Shown here piece after piece: positions 1 to 5,074 of a DNA stretch of 5,687 nucleotides. A program made the position numbers and the translations under genes. Source of the DNA: Comamonadaceae bacterium (GTDB lineage: Bacteria > Pseudomonadota > Gammaproteobacteria > Burkholderiales > Burkholderiaceae_C); the NCBI GenBank assembly GCA_947478935.1, contig CANJXV010000176.1, positions 1 to 5,687 on the forward strand, written 5' to 3'. The stretch's first letter is position 1. Each line of letters starts with the position of its first letter. Below the pieces are notes generated by a model. That model saw only the letters and a list, made by a program, of their open reading frames with translations. It had not been told where the DNA came from and did no database searches.

Positions 1-17
1 ACACCGGTTGATCGTGT

Positions 18-53
18 CGTCGCCCTGCAAGTTGCTCGTTTAACTCGGCGACG
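18..53. repeat. Inverted repeat, 7-base arms
   Basis: CGTCGCC at 18-24 is the exact reverse complement of GGCGACG at 47-53, with 22 bases between the arms. The spacer includes a smaller GCAA-G-TTGC hairpin (27-35). The repeat could be an operator or a leader-RNA stem for a leftward transcript beginning near 52. It could also be chance in a GC-rich sequence. Confidence 0.35.
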
Positions 54-58
54 GTTTC

Positions 59-64
59 ATTCTA
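59..64 (-). promoter_or_regulatory. Candidate leftward -10 element (TAGAAT)
   Basis: Read on the minus strand, this hexamer is TAGAAT, one mismatch from the sigma-70 consensus TATAAT. No good -35 hexamer sits at the usual 16-18 base spacing, so the call rests on the -10 alone. If used, it would drive a gene to the left of the window, with a start site near position 52, just at the right arm of the inverted repeat at 18-53. The same hexamer occurs on the + strand upstream of the cytochrome c4 gene (2722-2727). Confidence 0.3.
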
Positions 65-74
65 TCAAAGCCCT

Positions 75-911
75 ATGTTCATTTTGATACGCCTGCTCTC
101 GCGCTGCCCCTTGTGGCTGTTGCATGGTGCCGGTTGGCTGCTGGGCTATCTCAGCTATTTTTTTTCGAGGGATTACCGCCAGCGTTTTCACACGCACATA
201 CAGCAGGCCGGTTTTGGCTGGCGCGTTCGTTTGGGCGCTATAGGACAGGCCGGTTGCAGCGTGCTGGAATCACCTCGCTTGTGGTTTGGCGCGCCGGTGC
301 CAGTGCAATGGGACGGGCAAGAGGTGGTGCAAGCGGCTTATGCCAGCGGGCGCGGTGTGATTTTTTTAACGCCGCATTTAGGTTGTTTTGAAGTGACTGC
401 GCCCTCTGCGGCAGCGCTGTTCGGCGCACGCTATGGGCCTATGACGGTGCTCTACCGCCCGGCCCGCCAGGCCTGGCTGGCGTCCATGTTGCAAGCCTCA
501 CGCAGCCGTCAGGGCATGCTGACGGTGCCCACCAATTTGCAGGGCGTGCGTAAATTGCTCAAGGCTTTGCGCAAGGGGGAGGCTGTTGGCCTTTTGCCGG
601 ACCAGGTACCGCCGCTGGGTATGGGTATCTGGTCGCCGGCCTGGGGCCGCCCGGCTTACACCATGACGCTGGCTGGCAAACTGGTTTTGCAAACCGGGGC
701 TGATGTGGTGGTCGCTTGGGGCGAGCGCTTGCCCTTGGGGCGTGGTTATCGCATCCATGCGCGCAAGCTGGAGGTGGATATGCAAGCCAATCTGGAGTCC
801 ATGGTTGCCCACATCAACAGCGCTATGGAGGGCTTGGTGCGTCAACGCCCATCCCAGTATTTATGGGGCTATGAGCGCTACAAGCAGCCGCGCCAGGAGC
901 ATCCTCGGTGA
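75..911 (+). CDS. LpxL/HtrB-family lipid A acyltransferase, first of a tandem pair
   Basis: This 278-residue protein belongs to the lysophospholipid/lipid A acyltransferase family (LpxL/HtrB/LpxM), which moves acyl chains from acyl-ACP onto Kdo-lipid A precursors at the cytoplasmic face of the inner membrane. An N-terminal hydrophobic segment (about residues 1-30) is the probable membrane anchor. The catalytic HX4E motif is His101-Leu-Gly-Cys-Phe-Glu106. A conserved LLPDQ follows at 173-177, then GRPAYTMT at 191-198, and the family C-terminal signature QYLWGYERYK is at 261-270. The ATG at 75 gives the usual family N-terminus, although no clear Shine-Dalgarno precedes it. The stop overlaps the next start by four bases, so the two are probably co-transcribed and translationally coupled. 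Which acyl chain and position it serves cannot be read from sequence, so I give no lpxL/lpxM symbol. A hairpin followed by eight Ts lies early in the coding region (140-165). Confidence 0.9.
   Translation: MFILIRLLSRCPLWLLHGAGWLLGYLSYFFSRDYRQRFHTHIQQAGFGWRVRLGAIGQAGCSVLESPRLWFGAPVPVQWDGQEVVQAAYASGRGVIFLTPHLGCFEVTAPSAAALFGARYGPMTVLYRPARQAWLASMLQASRSRQGMLTVPTNLQGVRKLLKALRKGEAVGLLPDQVPPLGMGIWSPAWGRPAYTMTLAGKLVLQTGADVVVAWGERLPLGRGYRIHARKLEVDMQANLESMVAHINSAMEGLVRQRPSQYLWGYERYKQPRQEHPR
895..899 (+). promoter_or_regulatory. Ribosome binding site (AGGAG) for second acyltransferase
   Basis: AGGAG lies inside the end of the first acyltransferase gene, eight bases before the GTG at 908. It is the best Shine-Dalgarno match I found at any gene start in this window. 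It supports the non-ATG start of the downstream gene and coupling by the GTGA overlap. Confidence 0.7.
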
Positions 912-1771
912 ACCCGCTGGTACTTTTCATGCGACTGCTGGCATACCTGCCGCTACCCTTACTGCGCGGATTCGGCAGTGCCTTGGGTATGGTGTTGTAT
1001 GTCTGCGCGCGATATCGGCGCGGCATCGTGCAGGCCAATCTTGCAGCCTGCTTCAAACATTTGGATACGGCACAACGAAACACTATCGCGCGACGGCACT
1101 TCCGGCTTTTTGCGCAGTCCTTGCTGGACCGCTCCTGGTTGTGGCATGGGCCGGTGCCACTGCTGCGCAAGCGCATTCGCTTCGAAGGTGCATTGGCCGA
1201 ATTGGACGATCCTGGGCCCTTGATATTTTTGGCGCCGCACATGGTGGGTTTAGACGTTGGCGGCGTCGCGCTTACCGAATTGGAGCAGATCAGCCTGGCC
1301 TGTATTTACGTGCCCTTGACCAATGCCTGGGCGGAAGAATGGATGGTGCAAGGACGTAACCGCTCCGGTAAATTGGATTCCATAGCCCGCAAACATGGCC
1401 CGCAGCCGGTGCTGCGCAGCCTGCGCAAAGGCATCCGACTGCATTTGTCGCCGGATATGGATTTCGGTGCAGAGGGCGCGTTCTGGGTGCCTTTTTATGG
1501 CGTTCCTGCCGCTACTGTTCCGGGGCTTTCGCGATTTGCCAAGCTCGGGCGCGCGCGCGTCTGCACCTTGGTAAGCCGCCTGGTTCCCGGTGGTTACGAG
1601 ATTCGTTTGAGCGCAGCCTGGACGGATTTCCCAACGGAGGATTTGCAAGCCGATACCTTGCGCATGAACCGCACGATTGAAGAAGCCCTTGACCAGGATC
1701 CGGCGCAGTACTACTGGGTTCATAAACGTTTCAAAACCCGCCCGCCAAGAGCGTCTTCCATGTATGGATAA
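908..1771 (+). CDS. LpxL/HtrB-family lipid A acyltransferase, second of a tandem pair
   Basis: This 287-residue paralogue of the upstream gene is also a predicted inner-membrane lipid A acyltransferase using acyl-ACP. Residues 1-35 are hydrophobic (membrane anchor). The catalytic motif is HX4D, His111-Met-Val-Gly-Leu-Asp116, where the first copy has Glu. Other family marks are PDMDFG at 182-187, VPFYGVPAATVPG at 194-206, and the C-terminal QYYWVHKRFKTRP at 267-279. The GTG start at 908 is preferred because AGGAG sits eight bases upstream and it overlaps the previous stop as GTGA. The pair probably adds two secondary acyl chains, or the same chain under different conditions. This is inferred from the divergent motifs, and specificity is not visible. 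In many Burkholderiales dapF follows this gene; here a convergent engB comes next instead. Confidence 0.9.
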   Translation: MNPLVLFMRLLAYLPLPLLRGFGSALGMVLYVCARYRRGIVQANLAACFKHLDTAQRNTIARRHFRLFAQSLLDRSWLWHGPVPLLRKRIRFEGALAELDDPGPLIFLAPHMVGLDVGGVALTELEQISLACIYVPLTNAWAEEWMVQGRNRSGKLDSIARKHGPQPVLRSLRKGIRLHLSPDMDFGAEGAFWVPFYGVPAATVPGLSRFAKLGRARVCTLVSRLVPGGYEIRLSAAWTDFPTEDLQADTLRMNRTIEEALDQDPAQYYWVHKRFKTRPPRASSMYG

Positions 1772-1917
1772 GCCAGGACCAAGGCCCCTGCAAAGAACGC
1801 CGGCAGGTGCCCGATTGCGCGAACAGTGCGCCATTTCGTCCGCATAGGTGCCCAAGTGGGCTGGCGAACGCGACATTTCAGCTAACAATCTTCAGGGTAC
1901 AAAGCGGCGCTGGACCT

Positions 1918-1933
1918 CCCCTGCTGCCAGGGG
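1918..1933. terminator. Candidate hairpin between converging genes, no T-tract
   Basis: CCCCTG (1918-1923) and CAGGGG (1928-1933) form a perfect 6-bp stem with a CTGC loop. It could act for either converging transcript. The lack of a T-tract on either side makes Rho-independent termination unlikely without help. Confidence 0.3.
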
Positions 1934-1943
1934 TATTTGCGCA

Positions 1944-1959
1944 AAGCGCGAGAGCGCTT
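1944..1959 (-). terminator. Candidate hairpin immediately after engB stop
   Basis: AAGCGC (1944-1949) and GCGCTT (1954-1959) pair perfectly around a four-base loop, GAGA on the + strand. The stem begins directly after the engB TAG stop (complement of 1960-1962). On the minus strand the bases beyond the stem are not T-rich, so it may protect the 3' end or only weakly terminate. It overlaps a perfect palindrome, TTTGCGCAAA, at 1936-1945. Confidence 0.35.
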
Positions 1960-2679
1960 CTATAAAGCGACCGGTTCAGCTGCAAGGGGTGCCATGCCAG
2001 CCGGGTGGGCCCAATCCCATAAAAGAGTCGCCACATCTTCCAGCCCCGTGCGCTTCGTGGCGGAAAAAAGCCGCACTTCGCCGCCACCCGCCTGTAGCCG
2101 CGTAATGGACAGGGCTTTAGCGCCCTCGCTACGGGTCAGTTTGTCAGCCTTGGTCAGTACCACCAAAAACTTCAAACCTTCCTCCACCCGGGGGCGGATG
2201 ACGTCGAGCAATATTTCGTCCAGCTCGGTCATGCCATGGCGCGGATCGCACATCAGTACGATAGCTTGCAGGTTTTTGCGGCTGACTAGGTAATTGGCCA
2301 TGACCTGCTGCCAGCGGATCTTGTCCTGTTTGGGCACGGCCGCATAGCCGTAGCCGGGTAAATCGGTCAGCACCGCGTCCATCAAGCCTTGTTTGCCGAG
2401 GGCAAACAGGTTGATGTGCTGGGTGCGTCCGGGACGCTTGGAGGCAAAAGCCAGTTGTTTTTGCTGGGTTAAGGTGTTGATGCAGGTAGATTTACCGGCA
2501 TTGGAGCGCCCAACAAAGGCTATTTCCGGGACGTCCAACTCCGGCAAAAAATGCAATTGGGGGGCGGTCGTCAAAAAGCGCGCCGTGTGCAGCCAGCCCA
2601 TCGCTTGCAGAACCGCGCTTTTTGGGGCGACGGTGGCGCTGGTAGGCTGAGTGGGCGTGGAAGGGCTTGGGGTGGTCAT
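1960..2679 (-). CDS. engB: Ribosome biogenesis GTP-binding protein EngB (YihA/YsxC)
   Basis: This 239-residue TRAFAC GTPase acts in late assembly of the 50S ribosomal subunit in the cytoplasm. G1/P-loop is GRSNAGKS at 57-64, the switch I region is KRPGRTQ at 81-87, G3 is DLPGYGYA at 106-113, G4 is TKAD at 176-179, and G5 is SATKRTG at 206-212. All are intact and of EngB type. The first 22 or so residues are rich in Ser, Thr, Pro and Ala and unlike the core. A second Met at residue 27 (complement of 2599-2601) begins MGWLHTARF, closer to the family's usual N-terminus, so the true start could be there; neither site has a clear Shine-Dalgarno. The gene is divergent from cytochrome c4 across 84 bases and convergent with the acyltransferase pair. 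The function call is secure; the start is not. Confidence 0.95.
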   Translation of the reverse strand: MTTPSPSTPTQPTSATVAPKSAVLQAMGWLHTARFLTTAPQLHFLPELDVPEIAFVGRSNAGKSTCINTLTQQKQLAFASKRPGRTQHINLFALGKQGLMDAVLTDLPGYGYAAVPKQDKIRWQQVMANYLVSRKNLQAIVLMCDPRHGMTELDEILLDVIRPRVEEGLKFLVVLTKADKLTRSEGAKALSITRLQAGGGEVRLFSATKRTGLEDVATLLWDWAHPAGMAPLAAEPVAL

Positions 2680-2717
2680 GTGCTTATGGTTGTTATGGCG
2701 GGCAGGCCCTGTGCCGC

Positions 2718-2723
2718 ATTGTA
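2718..2723 (-). promoter_or_regulatory. Candidate engB -10 element (TACAAT)
   Basis: On the minus strand this hexamer is TACAAT, one mismatch from TATAAT, and lies 38 bases upstream of the annotated engB start. The -35 position shows no good match (for example TGTAGG at 18-base spacing). It shares two bases with the opposite-facing TAGAAT at 2722-2727. Confidence 0.35.
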
Positions 2724-2727
2724 GAAT
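2722..2727 (+). promoter_or_regulatory. Candidate cytochrome c4 -10 element (TAGAAT)
   Basis: TAGAAT, one mismatch from the sigma-70 -10 consensus, lies 36 bases upstream of the cytochrome ATG, a sensible distance for a short leader. The -35 region is poor. A weak Shine-Dalgarno-like AAGAG (2749-2753) lies ten bases before the start. The element overlaps the engB -10 candidate on the other strand. Confidence 0.4.
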
Positions 2728-2763
2728 GGACGTGTTTTTGCCCTACATAAGAGCCATAGCATC

Positions 2764-3396
2764 ATGAAGTCGTTTGCCCCACTGTTTCTCGTCGCAGCCA
2801 TGCTCGCCAGCCCGTTTTGCGCCTCGGCCAACACCGCGGAGCCTGCAAAAGCTGCCCAACCCGATCTGGCAAAAGGCGAAGCCAGCTATGGCGCAGTCTG
2901 CGCAGCCTGCCATGGGGCCGATGGCAATTCGGGTACCCCGACTTTTCCCAAACTAGCCCAGCAGCATCCCCAGTATTTGGTGAAGCAACTGCAAGAATTC
3001 AAATCTGGTAAGCGTGCCAATGCCATCATGATGGGTTTTGCTAGCGCTTTGTCCGAAGACGATATGCGCAATATTTCTTTCTGGCTCGCGAGCAAAGCGG
3101 CCAAACCCGGTTTTGCGAAGGACAAAGAAGCGGTAGCACTGGGTGAACGTATTTACCGTGGCGGCATTGCCGATCGCCAAGTGCCCGCTTGTGCGGGTTG
3201 CCACAGCCCCAATGGCGCTGGCATCCCCGCGCAGTACCCCCGTATTGGCGGCCAGCATGCGGAATATGCCGCTGCGCAATTGACGGCCTTGCGCGACGGT
3301 GTGCGCAAAAACAGCTTGCAAATGAACCAGATTGCAGCCAAGCTCAATGACCGCGAAATCAAAGCCCTTGCGGACTACGTCGCCGGTCTGCGTTAA
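2764..3396 (+). CDS. Diheme cytochrome c4, periplasmic
   Basis: This 210-residue exported protein has two cytochrome c domains and matches the c4 family in size and layout. Residues 1-22 form a Sec signal peptide ending in the AxA-like ASA motif, with cleavage likely before Asn23. The first heme site is CAACH at 46-50, with the distal ligand likely Met89 or Met90 in NAIMMGFA. The second is CAGCH at 143-147, with likely ligand Met187 in SLQMNQIA. Cytochrome c4 shuttles electrons in the periplasm, typically from the bc1 complex to terminal oxidases. The ATG at 2764 gives a proper signal peptide. It lies upstream of msrPQ on the same strand, but a strong hairpin just after its stop may separate the transcripts. 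Covalent heme attachment needs a cytochrome maturation system, and none is encoded in this window. Confidence 0.92.
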   Translation: MKSFAPLFLVAAMLASPFCASANTAEPAKAAQPDLAKGEASYGAVCAACHGADGNSGTPTFPKLAQQHPQYLVKQLQEFKSGKRANAIMMGFASALSEDDMRNISFWLASKAAKPGFAKDKEAVALGERIYRGGIADRQVPACAGCHSPNGAGIPAQYPRIGGQHAEYAAAQLTALRDGVRKNSLQMNQIAAKLNDREIKALADYVAGLR

Positions 3397-3417
3397 ACGC
3401 GCCGTTTTCCGGTGCGT
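3397..3417 (+). terminator. Strong hairpin directly after the cytochrome c4 stop
   Basis: ACGCGCCG (3397-3404) pairs with CGGTGCGT (3410-3417) through eight base pairs, one of them G-U, around a TTTTC loop. It begins at the base after the TAA stop. No T-tract follows within the next 25 bases; a T6 run starts only at 3448. It therefore fits a 3'-end stabiliser or pausing/Rho-assisted terminator better than a classical intrinsic terminator. Confidence 0.45.
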
Positions 3418-3451
3418 AGCTTCTGCGGGGTGCTTGTAACGGCATGATTTT

Positions 3452-4441
3452 TTGCCTGTAGCCCCAGTGAATCCTCGAACTTCAGACATCACCCCCCGCG
3501 ACTTAGTAGAAGGCCGCCGTGGCGCCCTGCAGCGCATGCTCTCGGGCGCTGGAGCGCTTGCTATCGGCAGCCTGCCCGCCTTGGGTTCCGCGCAAGTGCT
3601 TGCGCCGACCCAAAGGCCCGGCAAACTGGCGCCATTGCCGTCCAAACCCAGTGCCCTGGCCGGTGCGCAGGCTATGGACAAGCCGACAGCTTACAAAGAC
3701 GCGTCCGGCTACAACAATTTTTACGAATTCGGCACCGACAAATCCGACCCCGCTGCCAATGCCCACACTCTGAAAACCACGCCCTGGTCGGTGGAAATCG
3801 AGGGCTTGGTGAAAAAACCCGGGCGCTGGGCATTGGAAGATTTGCTGGCCTTGAGCCCTATGGAAGAGCGGATTTACCGGCTGCGCTGTGTCGAAGGCTG
3901 GTCCATGGTCATCCCGTGGGTGGGCTACTCGCTTGCTGAGCTCATCAAGCGGGTGGAACCTTTGGGCAGCGCCAAATATGTGGAGTTTGTGACCCTGGCC
4001 GACCCCAAAACCATGCCTTTTGTAGGTGGCCGCATGCTGGACTGGCCCTACACCGAAGGCTTGCGCATGGACGAGGCCATGCATCCGCTGACACTGCTGG
4101 CTTTTGGTATGTATGGCGAAATACTGCCCAACCAAAACGGCGCGCCACTGCGTTTGGTGGTGCCTTGGAAATACGGATTCAAAAGTGCCAAGAGCATAGT
4201 CAAAATCCGCTTTAGCGAGCGCCAACCGGCCACCGCCTGGAACAAGGCAGCGCCGCAGGAATATGGATTTTTCTCCAACGTCAACCCCGAGGTAGACCAC
4301 CCGCGGTGGAGCCAGGCTACCGAGCGGCGCTTAGGCGAAGACGGCATTTTTGGCAAAAAGCGCAAGACCTTGATGTTCAACGGCTACGAGGCGCAAGTAG
4401 GCCAGCTGTACGCCGGCCTGGATTTGAAAAAGTTCTACTGA
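3452..4441 (+). CDS. msrP: Periplasmic methionine sulfoxide reductase catalytic subunit MsrP (YedY)
   Basis: This 329-residue molybdopterin enzyme of the sulfite-oxidase fold reduces methionine sulfoxide in periplasmic proteins, receiving electrons from MsrQ. The N-terminus has a Tat-type signal with Arg22-Arg23 (GRRGALQRML), a hydrophobic stretch (about 31-46) and a likely cleavage site near residue 47. YNNFYEFG is at 87-94. The molybdenum-ligand Cys146 lies in RLRCVEGWSM (143-152), equivalent to Cys102 of mature E. coli MsrP. GLRMDEAMHPLTLL (203-216), NGAPLRLVVPWKYGFK (229-244) and VDHPRWSQATER (281-292) match the family closely. Length is normal. There is no ATG start: the frame opens after a TAA at 3437-3439, and the candidates are TTG at 3452 or GTG at 3467, neither with a clear Shine-Dalgarno. 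The GTG, giving 324 residues, is equally credible. msrQ follows after six bases, so the two form an operon. Confidence 0.95.
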   Translation: MPVAPVNPRTSDITPRDLVEGRRGALQRMLSGAGALAIGSLPALGSAQVLAPTQRPGKLAPLPSKPSALAGAQAMDKPTAYKDASGYNNFYEFGTDKSDPAANAHTLKTTPWSVEIEGLVKKPGRWALEDLLALSPMEERIYRLRCVEGWSMVIPWVGYSLAELIKRVEPLGSAKYVEFVTLADPKTMPFVGGRMLDWPYTEGLRMDEAMHPLTLLAFGMYGEILPNQNGAPLRLVVPWKYGFKSAKSIVKIRFSERQPATAWNKAAPQEYGFFSNVNPEVDHPRWSQATERRLGEDGIFGKKRKTLMFNGYEAQVGQLYAGLDLKKFY

Positions 4442-4447
4442 ACGCCG

Positions 4448-5074
4448 GTGTTGACCGCCCTGATGCAGCGCGTCCTGGCTTGGCGCTTCGCCAAACCTTT
4501 TATTTTTGTGCTGGCCTTAGCGCCGCTGGGCTACTTGTTGTTTGCCTTGCTGCACGACGCGCTGGGCGCCAATCCCGCAGAAGCCCTTTTGCGTGGCACC
4601 GGCCTGTGGACACTGCGGATGCTCTGCGTACTCCTGCTAGTGAGTCCCTTGCGCGAGATTACCGGCTGGACAGCGCTGGCGCGGTTGCGCCGCATGCTTG
4701 GGCTGTTTGTATTTTTTTATGCGTTGGTACATTTTGTCGCTTACGTCTGGCTGGACCAAAGCGGGCAGTGGGAGGACATCTTGCTAGATATTCCCAAGCG
4801 CCCGTTTATTTTGGTGGGCCTTCTGGCTTTGATGCTTTTGCTGCCCTTAGCGCTAACGTCTTTCAATGCCGCGATCCGCTGGCTAGGCGCAGCGCGCTGG
4901 CGTAACTTGCACCGGGCGGTGTATGGGATTGCCGTGCTTGCCATACTGCATTTTTTCTGGATGCGAGCGGGCAAGCGCAACTTTGACCAGGTGGCGCTTT
5001 ATGCCGCCATTGTTGGCCTATTGCTGGCCTGGCGTTTACGTCGGTTTTTTACTCAGCGAGGCGCTCGCCCCTGA
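4448..5074 (+). CDS. msrQ: Heme-binding membrane subunit MsrQ (YedZ) of the MsrPQ system
   Basis: This 208-residue integral membrane b-type heme protein of the ferric-reductase-like family passes electrons to MsrP for periplasmic methionine sulfoxide repair. About six hydrophobic helices are visible (near 17-37, 52-67, 83-103, 118-138, 152-171 and 183-198). His95 (YALVHFVAY), His155 (NLHRAVYG) and His168 (AILHFFWM) correspond to the heme-ligand histidines His91, His151 and His164 of E. coli MsrQ. DIPKRPFILVG at 114-124 is a family signature. Possible starts are GTG 4448, TTG 4451 and ATG 4463, all in frame; none has a good Shine-Dalgarno. The short six-base gap from msrP suggests translational coupling. 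Its last 26 bases overlap the 3' end of lysA on the other strand. Confidence 0.94.
   Translation: MLTALMQRVLAWRFAKPFIFVLALAPLGYLLFALLHDALGANPAEALLRGTGLWTLRMLCVLLLVSPLREITGWTALARLRRMLGLFVFFYALVHFVAYVWLDQSGQWEDILLDIPKRPFILVGLLALMLLLPLALTSFNAAIRWLGAARWRNLHRAVYGIAVLAILHFFWMRAGKRNFDQVALYAAIVGLLLAWRLRRFFTQRGARP

Larger units (their letters stand above)
1..74. other. Left-edge intergenic region, no gene assignable
   Basis: The stretch before the first acyltransferase start shows no convincing gene. On the minus strand all three frames are stopped near the right end. On the plus strand one frame stays open until a stop at 85-87, but its peptide is not recognisable and would overlap the acyltransferase start. 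The region holds an inverted repeat (arms 18-24 and 47-53) and a leftward -10-like hexamer at 59-64, described separately. I infer a 5' intergenic region shared with a leftward gene outside the window. In Burkholderiales metK often lies beside these acyltransferases, but nothing in the visible bases proves it here. Confidence 0.5.
1772..1959. other. Convergent spacer with small hairpins, no gene
   Basis: This spacer lies between the acyltransferase stop and the engB stop. Open frames crossing it are shadows of the neighbouring genes or encode nothing recognisable. It holds at least three short perfect stems: 1850-1861 (GCCCA/TGGGC), 1918-1933 (CCCCTG/CAGGGG) and 1944-1959 (AAGCGC/GCGCTT). None is followed by a run of Ts on either strand, so none is a textbook intrinsic terminator. 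It probably holds the 3' ends of both converging transcripts. Confidence 0.5.

Noticed and set aside
1..55. Minus-strand frame at the left edge with a protein-like peptide (ETVAELNEQLAG)
   Set aside because: It has no start codon between the upstream stops and this peptide, so it could be coding only with a start farther left. It looks like chance, and the window ends too soon to test it.
361..367. T7 run in the first acyltransferase gene
   Set aside because: There is no convincing stem before it. It encodes Ile-Phe-Leu just before the conserved catalytic motif, so codon content explains it.
703..1359. Plus-strand open frame (218 codons) across the acyltransferase junction
   Set aside because: It is out of frame with both acyltransferases, which have full motif sets. 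The peptide is Ala/Arg/Trp-rich and typical of a shifted frame.
1805..1853. Direct repeat AGGTGCCC (1805-1812 and 1846-1853)
   Set aside because: Only eight bases, two copies and no associated element. Not enough to call an attachment site or insertion footprint.
1250..1888. Minus-strand frame starting in the convergent spacer and running under the second acyltransferase
   Set aside because: No recognisable domain, mostly antisense to a real gene, and no ribosome binding site seen.
3430..3453. Possible terminator: weak stem 3430-3433/3442-3445 followed by Ts
   Set aside because: Only four pairs, one of them G-U, with an eight-base loop. Too weak, and it overlaps the likely msrP start region.
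2953..3681. Minus-strand open frame (242 codons) spanning cytochrome c4 and the msrP start
   Set aside because: It is antisense to two clear genes, has no family features, and crosses the intergenic hairpin. It is a shadow frame.
3503..4300. Long open frame on the minus strand (265 codons) opposite msrP
   Set aside because: It lies wholly within a well-supported gene, its peptide has no recognisable motif, and it follows from the codon bias of GC-rich msrP.
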